Assembly (NCBI RefSeq): GCF_000800015.1
Contig: NZ_JUGR01000001.1
Span: 496,001 to 560,000, forward strand
Source: Terriglobus sp. TAA 43
Lineage (GTDB): Bacteria > Acidobacteriota > Terriglobia > Terriglobales > Acidobacteriaceae
Length of the DNA stretch: 64,000 bases
Direction of reading: 5' to 3'
Of this stretch, positions 37,756-45,959 are shown piece after piece (positions within the stretch are counted from its first letter, which is position 1; each line of letters opens with the position of its first letter). The notes beneath the pieces were generated by a model, which was not told the origin of the DNA, ran no database searches, and worked only from the letters and a program-made list of their open reading frames with translations. The translations under genes were made by a program, and so were the position numbers.

Positions 37756-37767
37756 CGAAACGTTTCG
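37756..37767. promoter_or_regulatory. LacI-type operator candidate before GH28
   Basis: Perfect 12-bp palindrome CGAAACGTTTCG within GAATATCGAAACGTTTCGT, 41 bp upstream of the GH28 start. Central CG and AAACGTTT match the general LacI/GalR operator pattern. Ten bases (ATCGAAACGT) recur in inverse orientation before kduD. Confidence 0.6.
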
Positions 37768-37786
37768 TATTCTGACGTGGCGCGGC

Positions 37787-38608
37787 CTAATGCGAGGTGA
37801 ACACCAGCAAATTCCCGTCCGGATCACGAGCCAGAACGCGATGATGCTCTACAGTGGCCGGAAGGCCTTGTTTTTGTAGTTTTCGCAACGTTTCTTTCTC
37901 TTTGACGCCGGTGAAGACCAGCACAAGCTTCTCCGGCGAACTCTGAGACAGAAAAGCGAATGAGCCGTCCTTGCCACCGGCAGGAGACGTGACGTGCGCG
38001 CCCTCGCGCACGCCTCCGTCCACGAAGTTCATTTTCTGGATGAAATACTCCGCCGTAGCTGCTGGATCCTTCATGGGAACCACTGCCGCAGCGAGATGTG
38101 TTGCGATGCGGTCCCCGTCCAGGTGCTGGCCAAAATCGTTGCTGTGTTTCGAACCCGGAAGGTATTCCGTGATCTCTTCGGTTTGCCCTTCCGGCCCCTT
38201 CCACGCCAGCAGCATGTTCCCTGCCCCAGCCTTGCGTACAGGCGGCGCAACCACACCATTCGCGGTGTAAATCGGATACAGACCCGGCAGATTCACCGCC
38301 TCAAAGCACACATGCAGAAACGCCGCCGTCTGCCCTGCGTCTGCTGGATATAGTTCCAGATACTGGCGGTCATTCAGCTTGATGAACGCTTCTGTAACCT
38401 TGCCGTCCTTGGTAATTTCAAACGGTTGCGCGAAGCCAAGTTTCTCGTAGAACGCGCGGGATGCCTGCAAGTCGGCCACACGAATCGCCACATGCGCAAT
38501 GCCGACGATCGCGGGCTTCTGCGCTGCACTGGGCGACTCTACTTGCGCATGGAGTGCCGGCAGCAGCATCGCGGACCAAAGGGCCAAGCCAGCAATGTTC
38601 TTGTTCAT
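37787..38608 (-). CDS. Secreted VOC (glyoxalase/bleomycin-resistance fold) protein
   Basis: About 273 residues from ATG 38608, which overlaps the kduD stop as ATGA (kduD precedes it in the same direction); the longer upstream frame only repeats kduD's opposite frame. A signal peptide (GLALWSAMLLPALHAQ) is followed by two beta-alpha-beta-beta-beta modules: 'GIAHVAIRVADLQASRAFYEKLGF' at the first and 'ATHLAAAVVPMKDPAATAEYFIQKM' at the second, with metal-ligand-like His and Glu ('EITEYLPGSKH', 'FTSH'). Role unknown. Tight coupling to kduD suggests a job in uronate handling, but its exported location differs from KduD's cytosolic one. Confidence 0.8.
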   Translation of the reverse strand: MNKNIAGLALWSAMLLPALHAQVESPSAAQKPAIVGIAHVAIRVADLQASRAFYEKLGFAQPFEITKDGKVTEAFIKLNDRQYLELYPADAGQTAAFLHVCFEAVNLPGLYPIYTANGVVAPPVRKAGAGNMLLAWKGPEGQTEEITEYLPGSKHSNDFGQHLDGDRIATHLAAAVVPMKDPAATAEYFIQKMNFVDGGVREGAHVTSPAGGKDGSFAFLSQSSPEKLVLVFTGVKEKETLRKLQKQGLPATVEHHRVLARDPDGNLLVFTSH

Positions 38609-39375
38609 CGCGCCATCCATCCCCCGTCCACGGTCAGGACGGTTCCGGTGACGTAGTCGCTTGCTGCCGACGACAGAAAGAGCGTCGCACCCACCAGATC
38701 CGAAGGCTGCCCCCAGCGACCAGCAGGAATGCGTTCCAGGATCTGCCGATTGCGGGTTTCGTCGGCTTGCAATGCTTCGGTATTCGTCGTTGCGAAATAG
38801 CCAGGAGCGATCGCATTCACCTGAATTTGCTTCACAGCCCATTCGTTCGCCAATGCCTTGGTCAACTGAGCCACACCGCCCTTCGACGCAGCATAGGCAG
38901 GCACGCGGATGCCGCCCTGAAAGCTCAAGAGCGACGCGATGTTCACAATCTTGCCCGGTGCGTTGCGGCTGATCAGATCGCGACCCACGAGCTGCGAAAG
39001 CTGGAACACGCTCGTCAGGTTCACCTGCAACACGCGCTGCCAGTCCTCCAGCAGCACGCTCTCCGCTTCATTACGATGGATCATTCCAGCGTTATTGATG
39101 AGGATGTCAACGCGGCCGAACTTCGCCTTCGCCTGGTCAAAGAGGGTGCGTGCGCCTTCTGTTTCGGCCAGATCTGCCTGAAACGCGGCGGCAAAACCGC
39201 CAATGGCAGCCGCAGTTTCATCTGCTGGACGGCGGTTTCCATGCACTGCGACGGACGCACCGGCCTGGGCAAGGCCCACGGCAATGGCAGCACCAAGACC
39301 GCTGGCCGCGCCAGTCACCAGAGCGACCTTTCCATCCAACCGAAACAGATCGAGCGAAGAAGCTGAAGTCGACAT
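38605..39375 (-). CDS. kduD: 2-dehydro-3-deoxy-D-gluconate 5-dehydrogenase (KduD, SDR family)
   Basis: 256 residues. Classical short-chain dehydrogenase: cofactor motif TGAASGLG, 'NNAG', catalytic Ser in 'IASLLSFQGG', YxxxK in 'YAASKGG', and the KduD-like 'IHRNEAESV' and 'TNTEALQADETRN' segments. It reduces 5-keto-4-deoxyuronate-derived 2,5-diketo-3-deoxygluconate to KDG in pectin breakdown. Cytosolic, with no signal peptide. It is followed by the VOC gene with a 4-bp overlap. An ACGTTTCGAT half-palindrome lies 43 bp before the start. Confidence 0.92.
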   Translation of the reverse strand: MSTSASSLDLFRLDGKVALVTGAASGLGAAIAVGLAQAGASVAVHGNRRPADETAAAIGGFAAAFQADLAETEGARTLFDQAKAKFGRVDILINNAGMIHRNEAESVLLEDWQRVLQVNLTSVFQLSQLVGRDLISRNAPGKIVNIASLLSFQGGIRVPAYAASKGGVAQLTKALANEWAVKQIQVNAIAPGYFATTNTEALQADETRNRQILERIPAGRWGQPSDLVGATLFLSSAASDYVTGTVLTVDGGWMAR

Positions 39376-39418
39376 ATCTGCATGTCACTTTATGCGCCGT
39401 ATGCCACGATCTGCAAAT

Positions 39419-39428
39419 ACGTTTCGAT
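39419..39428. promoter_or_regulatory. LacI-type operator candidate before kduD
   Basis: ACGTTTCGAT, the exact reverse complement of the left ten bases of the GH28 site (ATCGAAACGT), 43 bp from the kduD ATG. The other half is degenerate. Confidence 0.5.
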
Positions 39429-39439
39429 GAAGGGCGGAG

Positions 39440-39934
39440 TTATCGGACACTTCCCTCAGACGAGATCAGGTAGAACGTTACTTTATCGGCGGTTGTTCGC
39501 TTGTGGAGCGTCCCACGAGGGATCACCAGAACATCGCCTTTCTTCAACTCGACACGAGTGGCTCCGTCCGCCGATGGTGCAAGCCATTCTCCTGGCTTCA
39601 CATTACGGCCATCTTTCGGAGTTCCGCCGAGTTCATAAACCGTGGAGCCTTCCAACACCTGGAGGATATGGTCGCGACCTTCGTGCCACTCAAATTCTTT
39701 CGCAGCCTTCTTCTCTTCCACGGTCATCGCCATGGTCAGTCCAGCAGATCCTTTAAACAGGTTGTCGTTGCCGGGACTGGCATTCAGAGTCTTCTTGGAT
39801 GCCTCCAGTTTCTCGTTCGAGAACACCTGAAACGGCTCGGGGTGCGGGATAGCCTGCGCCTGTGTCTCCATCAAAGGAAGAGCCAATGCGGTCAGCGATG
39901 CAGACGAAAGAAAACTGCGGCGAGTCGATGTCAT
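39440..39934 (-). CDS. Tat-exported cupin-domain protein
   Basis: 164 residues from ATG 39934. It begins with a twin-arginine signal (STRRSFLSSASLTALALPL), then a single cupin barrel: motif 1-like 'EWHEGRDHILQVLEGSTVYELGG' and motif 2-like 'LKKGDVLVIPRGTLHKRT'. His, Glu and a second His are placed to bind one metal. Small exported cupins can be isomerases, dioxygenases or sugar binders. With kduD behind it and kduI divergent in front of it, a role on pectin-derived uronates is likely but unproven. No clear ribosome-binding site. Confidence 0.8.
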   Translation of the reverse strand: MTSTRRSFLSSASLTALALPLMETQAQAIPHPEPFQVFSNEKLEASKKTLNASPGNDNLFKGSAGLTMAMTVEEKKAAKEFEWHEGRDHILQVLEGSTVYELGGTPKDGRNVKPGEWLAPSADGATRVELKKGDVLVIPRGTLHKRTTADKVTFYLISSEGSVR

Positions 39935-40007
39935 AGCCATGGTGTGTGAAGCATACATGTGCGTTTGCACTTGCGGCTACATCATTGCGGCTCGCTATAC
40001 TGCACAC

Positions 40008-40838
40008 ATGAAGCTGCTTCAAATGTCCGATCCGGTGCGCTTTCCCCGCATGACCACTGCAGAATTGCGCGAGACCTTCCTGCTGGAAAACCTCTTCACC
40101 GCAGGTGCAATCGATCTGGTCTACGTTGATCTGGACCGCACCGTTATTGGCTCTGCTGTTCCTACGGCGACTCCGCTTCATCTTGAAACACAACCAGAAT
40201 TGCGCGCAGAGTTCTTCTGCGAGCGTCGCGAACTTGGTGTGCTGAATGTCGGCGGCACTGGCACCATCACCGTGGATGGCGAGCGTTATCCCATGGAGAA
40301 ACTTAGCTGCCTCTACGTCGGGCGCGGCAGCAAGGTTGTCACGTTTGACAGTGAAAACGCTGATGCACCCGCAGCGTTTTACCTGCTGAGCTATCCCGCA
40401 CACGCGGACTATCCTACAAAATCTGTTGCATTCAAAGACCTGCAAGGATTGCAGCTTGGCACCGTGGAAACGTGCAATAAGCGCACGATTTACAAAGCTA
40501 TTTATCGCGACGGCATTCGTTCCTGTCAGCTTGTGATGGGTTTCACGTTGCTGGATGCAGGATCAAACCTGAACACCATGCCTCCGCACACGCACATGCG
40601 CCGCTCTGAGGTGTACATGTACTTCGACGTCGATCCTGCGCACCGCGTGTTGCATCTGATGGGGCCGCCGCAGGAGACCCGCCATCTCGTCGTTGCGAAT
40701 CGCGAAGTCGCCGTTTCACCAGGATGGAGCATCCATGCGGGCGCGGGCACCAGCGCCTACGGTTTCTGCTGGGGCATGGGCGGCGAGAATCAAGCCTACG
40801 ACGACATGGACGGTGTCAGCATCGCCGACCTGAAGTAA
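40008..40838 (+). CDS. kduI: 5-dehydro-4-deoxy-D-glucuronate isomerase (KduI)
   Basis: 276 residues from ATG 40008; the open frame runs back to 39939 but that part (Cys-rich) is not family-like and overlaps the divergent promoter. Tandem cupin with KduI hallmarks: 'DPVRFPRMTTAELRETFLL', 'FFCERRELGVLNVGGTGTI', zinc ligands in 'MPPHTHMRRSEVYMYF' and 'WSIHAGAGTSAYGFCWGMGGEN'. It isomerises 5-keto-4-deoxyuronate to 2,5-diketo-3-deoxygluconate, the substrate of KduD. Cytosolic. Divergent from the cupin gene, with a GTGC-GTTT-GCAC inverted repeat (39959-39970) between the two. Confidence 0.94.
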   Translation: MKLLQMSDPVRFPRMTTAELRETFLLENLFTAGAIDLVYVDLDRTVIGSAVPTATPLHLETQPELRAEFFCERRELGVLNVGGTGTITVDGERYPMEKLSCLYVGRGSKVVTFDSENADAPAAFYLLSYPAHADYPTKSVAFKDLQGLQLGTVETCNKRTIYKAIYRDGIRSCQLVMGFTLLDAGSNLNTMPPHTHMRRSEVYMYFDVDPAHRVLHLMGPPQETRHLVVANREVAVSPGWSIHAGAGTSAYGFCWGMGGENQAYDDMDGVSIADLK

Positions 40839-40854
40839 GCACACTAACGAATCT

Positions 40855-40891
40855 GAAGACGGTCCGCACCTACTTCGTGCGGGCCGTCTTC
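40855..40891. terminator. Bidirectional terminator between kduI and the GH105 gene
   Basis: 15-bp stem GAAGACGGTCCGCAC (40855-40869)/GTGCGGGCCGTCTTC (40877-40891), one T-G pair, 7-nt loop. It overlaps the last codons of the GH105 gene. Confidence 0.85.
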
Positions 40892-42117
40892 TTTGCGAGT
40901 TGTTGTATCTCGCTCGTAGCCAGAAGATACGCGCCGACGCCCTTCGCGTCGTTGTCACCTACGGCTTCATGAACGTAGTAGTTGTAATCGCCTGCGCGAT
41001 AGGGCTTGCCGCCCAAGCCGCTGACCTTCACAGTTCCATGCAGCGTGACCTTGCCGCTGCTGTCCGTGGTGATGAATTCCTTCTCGATGCCGAGCCAGCC
41101 CTTGACTGCATTCGCGCGATATTTATCTGGCAGATAACCCAGTCGCACGCCTTTTGCTAATGCGTATGTGAACATCGCGCTTGCAGATGCTTCACGGAAA
41201 TTGCCAGGCTGTCCGCCTTTGTCCATCACATCCCACCATGTGCCGCTCTTTGCATCCTGATACTTCGCAGCGCCCTCGGCAACATGTTGCAACACGGCAA
41301 TCAACTTCGCGCGTTGTGGATGGTTCGCGGGAAACGACGGAATGGTATCGACCAGCGCCATTGCATACCAACCCAATGCGCGCGCCCACACTTCCTGTGA
41401 AAGCCCCGTCGTCTTATCCGCCCACGGCTGCTCTTTGCTCGCATCCCATCCGTGGCGCAGCAATCCTGTCTTTGGATCGCGCATGTGTTCGTCCATCAGC
41501 AGAAGCTGCTTGGCAATATCGTCGAACTCGTCTGCAACATGAAAAGTCTTCGCATACCCCGCGCGAAATGGCTCACCCATGTAAGCGCCGTCCAGCCACA
41601 TCTGATTCGGATAGATCTGTTTGTGCCAGTAGCCACCCGCGGAATTGCGCGGCATCGTCTGAAACTGATTGAAAATCAGCTTCGCTGCTTTCGCATATCG
41701 TTGATCGTTGGTTTTCTCATACACCGCGAGTACAGCGCGACCGGGCTCCAAATTATCGAGCGTATGTAGTTCCGGGTTGAAAGCCTTGCCAAGCTCTGTC
41801 GTCACATTGCCGTCTTTGTCCACCCAGCGGTCGACTGTTGCGCGCACATACGCAAATGCATTCGCATCATCTGCTGCTCGTGACTGCGCTGTCATACCGT
41901 CCAGCAATGTGCCAACTTCATAAGCCCATGCGCCCGGCCGAGCCTGAGTGGTGATGACACCTGCGGACCAATTCTGTTCCACGGTGCGTGCCATCGCTGC
42001 GCCTTGCGTGGCAGCTTTTTGAGCGACTGAATCCAAAGCCTGTCCATGCACTGGCGCAACCGCCGATAACACTACCGCAGCCAAAGCTAACCGAACACCG
42101 ATGACTCGAACCGACAT
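40870..42117 (-). CDS. Secreted GH105 unsaturated rhamnogalacturonyl/glucuronyl hydrolase (YteR-like)
   Basis: 415 residues; signal peptide 'VRLALAAVVLSAVAPVHG'. (alpha/alpha)6 barrel with the GH105 signature 'NQMWLDGAYMGEPFRAGYAK', whose Asp is the catalytic acid, plus 'HGWDASKEQPWADKTTGLSQEVWARALGWYAMALVD' region and 'GQPGNFREASASAMFTYALAKGVRLGY' region, here given by position ~215-330. It hydrates and releases the terminal delta-4,5-unsaturated uronic acid from lyase products, yielding 5-keto-4-deoxyuronate for KduI and KduD. A lyase is needed to make its substrate and none is in this window. Operator-like palindrome 46 bp upstream. Confidence 0.93.
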   Translation of the reverse strand: MSVRVIGVRLALAAVVLSAVAPVHGQALDSVAQKAATQGAAMARTVEQNWSAGVITTQARPGAWAYEVGTLLDGMTAQSRAADDANAFAYVRATVDRWVDKDGNVTTELGKAFNPELHTLDNLEPGRAVLAVYEKTNDQRYAKAAKLIFNQFQTMPRNSAGGYWHKQIYPNQMWLDGAYMGEPFRAGYAKTFHVADEFDDIAKQLLLMDEHMRDPKTGLLRHGWDASKEQPWADKTTGLSQEVWARALGWYAMALVDTIPSFPANHPQRAKLIAVLQHVAEGAAKYQDAKSGTWWDVMDKGGQPGNFREASASAMFTYALAKGVRLGYLPDKYRANAVKGWLGIEKEFITTDSSGKVTLHGTVKVSGLGGKPYRAGDYNYYVHEAVGDNDAKGVGAYLLATSEIQQLAKKTARTK

Positions 42118-42163
42118 GGAACCTCTTCTGGGATAGCGTTTTCACCCGTTGTCTTGCGTGGAG

Positions 42164-42175
42164 AAAAACGTTTTT
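42164..42175. promoter_or_regulatory. LacI-type operator candidate before the GH105 gene
   Basis: Perfect 12-bp palindrome AAAAACGTTTTT followed by AGTATTC, 46 bp from the GH105 start. It shares AAACGTTT and the trailing GTATTC with the GH28 site. Confidence 0.55.
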
Positions 42176-42281
42176 AGTATTCCTACGCCCAAATACTACG
42201 GCATGGAATACACGTCCGTCAGATTCGGCATTCCGCAATCTTCCACGAAGGGGCACGTCGCCTGATATTCTTCCCCTTGAG

Positions 42282-42548
42282 ATGACTACCGTTGACGTGC
42301 TCTACCACTACGAGATCCAACCGACCGAACGCTCCGTTCTGGCCATTGCGCGCATTCGCGAGGTTTACGGCATCCGCCGTGTCACTCTGGACGAACGCGC
42401 CAAGACGATTGGACTTGAGTACGACGCAACACGTCTGACCGAACCCGCCGTGCGCCAGCTTGTGCGCCGCGCTGGTGTCATGCTGGTCGATCCGCCATCG
42501 CCGGAAGAGCCACTGGAAATTGACGATCCGGCAGTCGTTCAGGCTTAA
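42282..42548 (+). CDS. Small HMA-like (ferredoxin-fold) hypothetical protein
   Basis: 88 residues, no signal. The secondary-structure pattern beta-alpha-beta-beta-alpha-beta ('DVLYHYEIQ', 'ERSVLAIARIREVYGIRRVTL', 'TIGLEYDATRL', 'EPAVRQLVRRAGVMLV') matches the heavy-metal-associated fold, but the CxxC metal motif is absent, so copper binding is unlikely. The first module 'IARIREVYGIRRVTLD' resembles an HMA helix and strand. Function unknown. A strong terminator follows, so it is transcribed alone. Confidence 0.75.
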   Translation: MTTVDVLYHYEIQPTERSVLAIARIREVYGIRRVTLDERAKTIGLEYDATRLTEPAVRQLVRRAGVMLVDPPSPEEPLEIDDPAVVQA

Positions 42549-42564
42549 AAACATGCAAGAAACA

Positions 42565-42597
42565 GCGACGGCGTAATCGAAGAGATTACGCCGTCGC
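42565..42597 (+). terminator. Rho-independent terminator of the HMA-like gene
   Basis: 14-bp perfect stem GCGACGGCGTAATC/GATTACGCCGTCGC with a GAAGA loop, then TTTGTTTCT. Confidence 0.9.
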
Positions 42598-42681
42598 TTT
42601 GTTTCTGGCATGACTTGAATGTTCTGTTGGGGTCGATGTTGTCCAGCAAGTCCGCGACAGAAAGCCATATTTCAGACGCGC

Positions 42682-43731
42682 TTAGGCATCTCGCGCGGCT
42701 TTCAACAAGCGATCACGAATGGCCTCGACCAGTGGTTCTTCACTGGAGGAAGGGAGAGGACAGACGATGGTCCGAACTCCCTTTTCGTCGAGCGTGCGCA
42801 GCCCCGTATAGAGTGTTCTCGCTAGCGCGGCAGGCTCGTTCCATGCTTCCCACGCAAAGACCTTACCGCTCCATCCGCTTGCCTTCCAGCCTTTGGGCAG
42901 CATCACGCCGGTATGCTCGGGAGTAACGTGCAATAGCAGATCGTCCATGTCCGCTTGCGTATGTACCAACATCACGTTTGCCTTTGGTGCGTAATGCCGA
43001 ATGCCCACACCCGGCGACGGGAGGCTTTCCGGCTTCGCCGCAGGCTTGGTGACGTCCTCACGTCGGTGATACACGGTGACAGGCTTACCCAGTACCGCTT
43101 CGATCTGAGCCCGGCTCACGCCCCCTTGGCGATATAACACGCGCGTCACTGGATCGAGAACTGTCGATTCCACGCCGATCTCCGACGGACCGGCATCCAG
43201 GACAGCGTCAATCCGTCCATCCAGATCCGCCAGGACATGCGCGACGGTCGTGGGGCTTACGTGGCCGAAAAGATTGGCGCTGGGAGCGGCCAGCGGCAAC
43301 TCGGCACTACGGATCAACTGCTGTGGCGTCTTGTGCGCCGGCATTCTTACCCCTACCAGCTCTCGTCCTGCCGTCACACTATCGGACAGGCTCCGATGGC
43401 GTGGCAACAACAGAGTGAGTGGTCCGGGCCAGAACCTCTCCATTAACATCAACGCAGCGGTGGGCACCTCACGCACCACGCGGGAGAGCATCGCCATGTC
43501 GCTCACATGGACAATGAGTGGATCCCAGCTGGGGCGTTTCTTCGCGGCAAAGATCGCAGCTACGGCTTTTTCATCCAGAGCGTTTGCGGCCAGGCCGTAC
43601 ACGGTCTCGGTTGGCATGGCGACCAGTCCGCCATCCTGAAGAATCTTTGCCGCTTTTTCGATGTCGGCGGGTTGATCGGCCTGAAGATGCAGCGTCCGTT
43701 GTGCAGAGGAAGAAGATGTCGCAATTTTCAC
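42682..43731 (-). CDS. sua5: L-threonylcarbamoyladenylate synthase, Sua5/YwlC type
   Basis: About 349 residues if started at GTG 43731; the frame runs on to 43815 but that would overlap the divergent CYTH gene, so the shorter form is preferred. YrdC domain (about 15-210): 'LQDGGLVAMPTETVYGLAANA', 'KKRPSWDPLIVHV', 'FWPGPLTLLLPR', 'VGVRMPAH', 'APSANLFGHVSPTT' and 'GVESTVLD'. The C-terminal Sua5 domain begins 'SPGVGIRHYAPKANVMLV'. It makes threonylcarbamoyl-AMP for t6A37 modification of tRNAs that read ANN codons. Start uncertain, no clear ribosome-binding site. Confidence 0.9.
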   Translation of the reverse strand: MKIATSSSSAQRTLHLQADQPADIEKAAKILQDGGLVAMPTETVYGLAANALDEKAVAAIFAAKKRPSWDPLIVHVSDMAMLSRVVREVPTAALMLMERFWPGPLTLLLPRHRSLSDSVTAGRELVGVRMPAHKTPQQLIRSAELPLAAPSANLFGHVSPTTVAHVLADLDGRIDAVLDAGPSEIGVESTVLDPVTRVLYRQGGVSRAQIEAVLGKPVTVYHRREDVTKPAAKPESLPSPGVGIRHYAPKANVMLVHTQADMDDLLLHVTPEHTGVMLPKGWKASGWSGKVFAWEAWNEPAALARTLYTGLRTLDEKGVRTIVCPLPSSSEEPLVEAIRDRLLKAARDA

Positions 43732-43789
43732 CGGTCTATACTGCCCACTTTCTCGTACCGTTCGCAAGTACCCATGCCTATACTTTGTT

Positions 43790-44377
43790 ATGCAGCACGC
43801 GGAGATTGAGCTCAAGTTCCGTGTCGGCGATGCGCGCGAGTTTCATGCGCGCGCCCTGCGCGCCGGCTTTCAGATCCACACCGAACGCACACTCGAACGC
43901 AATACTCTCTTCGACACGTCGGAACGCCGCCTTCTCTCGGAGCGCCAGATCCTGCGGCTTCGCGAATACAACGGCCGCAACCTGCTGACCCACAAGAAGC
44001 CACCGGCGGATAACGACGACACCTCGTTCTACAAAGAACGAGTGGAAACGGAGACAGATGTTGCCGACCCGGACGCGTTGGCAACAGTCTTTGTTGAGCT
44101 TGGCTACGGTCCGGTGTTTCGCTATGAGAAGTTCCGTACCGAATTTCGCGATGGCCAGGGTGAACTATTGCTGGATGAGACTCCAATTGGCATCTTTGCG
44201 GAACTGGAAGGCACACCAGATTGGATTGACCGGGCACTGGAACGCCTGAATGTATCCCGCGAGCTCTGCTTTACCGATAGCTATGGCCGCATGTTTCTGG
44301 ACTGGAAGCAACGTAGCGCATCCCTTGCAGAGAATATGACCTTTGAAGAGATCGAATCTTCACGCGCTCTGGTATAA
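43790..44377 (+). CDS. CYTH-domain protein (CyaB-like class IV adenylate cyclase/triphosphatase family)
   Basis: 195 residues. The N-terminal 'HAEIELKFRV' carries the ExExK signature of the CYTH superfamily. Later basic and acidic residues of the triphosphate tunnel are visible: 'RQILRLREYNG', 'LLTHKKP', 'YKERVETETDV', 'RYEKFRTEF', 'LLLDETPIGIFAELEG'. Members cleave inorganic triphosphate or thiamine triphosphate, or make cAMP; which one applies cannot be told. Divergent from sua5. The first tRNA follows after 115 bp. Confidence 0.88.
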   Translation: MQHAEIELKFRVGDAREFHARALRAGFQIHTERTLERNTLFDTSERRLLSERQILRLREYNGRNLLTHKKPPADNDDTSFYKERVETETDVADPDALATVFVELGYGPVFRYEKFRTEFRDGQGELLLDETPIGIFAELEGTPDWIDRALERLNVSRELCFTDSYGRMFLDWKQRSASLAENMTFEEIESSRALV

Positions 44378-44451
44378 AGTCATACTTTTGGCAGGAATCA
44401 AAACATGTAACTGCTTTCCACAGCAGATGTTATTCCAAGGCCCAGCGCACG

Positions 44452-44480
44452 TTGACCTCAGCCTTCTCATTCGATATAGT
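44452..44480 (+). promoter_or_regulatory. Sigma-70-type promoter of tRNA-Gly
   Basis: TTGACC (44452-44457) and TATAGT (44475-44480) separated by 17 bp, 12 bp before the tRNA 5' end. Confidence 0.8.
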
Positions 44481-44492
44481 TAATCTTGTTGA

Positions 44493-44567
<75 letters not shown>

Positions 44568-44665
44568 TTTCCAGCCTTGCCTCTCCGGCGTGCTGATACC
44601 GGCTTCAGACTATCGAAGCAAGCGTAAGATAGATTGCACATTCCTCTTCTCCTGAATGTGTGAAT

Positions 44666-44740
44666 GGCGCGGTACCCAAGTGGTAAGGGAGAGGTCTGCA
44701 AAACCTTTATGCGTCGGTTCGATCCCGACCCGCGCCTCCA
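44666..44740 (+). tRNA. tRNA-Cys (anticodon GCA)
   Basis: Acceptor GGCGCGG/CCGCGCC, discriminator T, CCA encoded. Loop CTGCAAA between AGGT/ACCT gives anticodon GCA. T-loop GGTTCGATCCC. It lies 98 bp after tRNA-Gly and may share its transcript. Confidence 0.96.
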
Positions 44741-44795
44741 CTCCCCTATCGCGTCTCGGATTCCCTTTTCTATAAATTCAGCTACACAGCTGTCG

Positions 44796-45842
44796 CTACG
44801 AAATCCACTTCAACAAGCGAATGATTCCCATCTCTGCTGGTTTGCGATGTGCACTTACGTCCGTACGCGCGGCGATTTCGCGGCGATTCTGTTTGTAATA
44901 GTCATATGCGCGCAGGAGCATCTCTTCGTTCGTCAGAGTCGGCTGCCAGCCTAGTCCGCGTTTGATCTTCGTAGTGTCGAAGATGAAACTCTCCGCAATC
45001 ATCTTGTAGTGGTAGGGCCCCAGTGGGGACACCTTCAGCTTGTGAGCCAGCATCATCGCCGCGATTGTTGGAGTCTTTGGCAACGAGCGGACTTTACTGC
45101 GGCTGCCACCTGCGGCGATGACAGCTTCATACACCTCGCGCATTGACTTCACGTTGTCGGACCCAATGTGGAAGATGCCACTGCCCTGGTAGCTGGCGCC
45201 CTGAATGCAGGCTGTCGCCAGATCGTCGGCGTAGATGAACTGGTACCGATTGCTACCGTCACCCACTACCCATACCGTTTTGTGGTCATCGATGAACTCG
45301 TACAGAATCGCGAGTAATCCCAACCGACCGCTATCCATGATCGTGGGGCAACGAATGATGACCACGTTCAGGTCGTCCATGAACGGCTTCAGGCGATGCT
45401 CCGCCTCCAGCTTGGAGCGGCCATAAAGCTCCACGGGAGCAGGTGTGTCGTTTTCCTCATGAACCGGATGCCCCAGGTTCGACGCCCACAGACAATTCGT
45501 CGAGACGAAGACGAACGGTTTCACACCATGCTTCTTTGCCAATTCAGCCAGCAAAGCTGTGGCATCCACGTTGCTGGTCCACATTAGGTGCTCATCCAGC
45601 TTCATGCCATGCGCGAGCTGTGCTGCCGCATGAAAGATGGCGTCGAAGCTGTGCTCGGCAAACGTGCGCTCCATCAGCGCGCGATCGCGTAGATCACCCT
45701 GAATGCTAGTTAATCCGTCGAGCCCGGCGTCTTCGTCGCGCTCAAGATCAATGTTGACTACGGTATGTCCTTCGCGCAGAAGCCTGCGCTTCAACACGCC
45801 GCCAAAGAATCCTGATGCACCGGTAACGAGATAGTGAGCCAC
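44796..45842 (-). CDS. NAD(P)-dependent nucleotide-sugar epimerase/dehydratase (extended SDR)
   Basis: 348 residues. Rossmann motif TGASGFFGG at the N-terminus, 'DLRDRAL', 'FHAAAQLAHG', catalytic region 'FVSTNCLWASN' and YxxxK in 'LYGRSKLEAEH'; 'QFIYADDLATACIQG' and a C-terminal 'RGLGWQPTLTNEEMLLRAYDYY' complete the fold. Such enzymes epimerise or dehydrate nucleotide sugars for glycans, but sterol- or quinol-like relatives also exist. It is divergent from the FAD oxidoreductase gene 117 bp away, and the two may serve one glycan or lipid pathway. Confidence 0.88.
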   Translation of the reverse strand: MAHYLVTGASGFFGGVLKRRLLREGHTVVNIDLERDEDAGLDGLTSIQGDLRDRALMERTFAEHSFDAIFHAAAQLAHGMKLDEHLMWTSNVDATALLAELAKKHGVKPFVFVSTNCLWASNLGHPVHEENDTPAPVELYGRSKLEAEHRLKPFMDDLNVVIIRCPTIMDSGRLGLLAILYEFIDDHKTVWVVGDGSNRYQFIYADDLATACIQGASYQGSGIFHIGSDNVKSMREVYEAVIAAGGSRSKVRSLPKTPTIAAMMLAHKLKVSPLGPYHYKMIAESFIFDTTKIKRGLGWQPTLTNEEMLLRAYDYYKQNRREIAARTDVSAHRKPAEMGIIRLLKWIS

Positions 45843-45959
45843 TGAAAATCCTGTCTTCTATCGTACCGAAATACACCGTTGCCAAACCGGATCGTCACAA
45901 TAGAAGACACTTACGCGATGCAATCCGTACACTAGCGTGAGCAAGTCTTGAAGGAAGCA

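Noticed and set aside
39939-40007. N-terminal extension of kduI (Cys-rich 23 residues)
   Set aside because: Not like KduI proteins and overlaps the divergent promoter region; ATG 40008 fits the family start.
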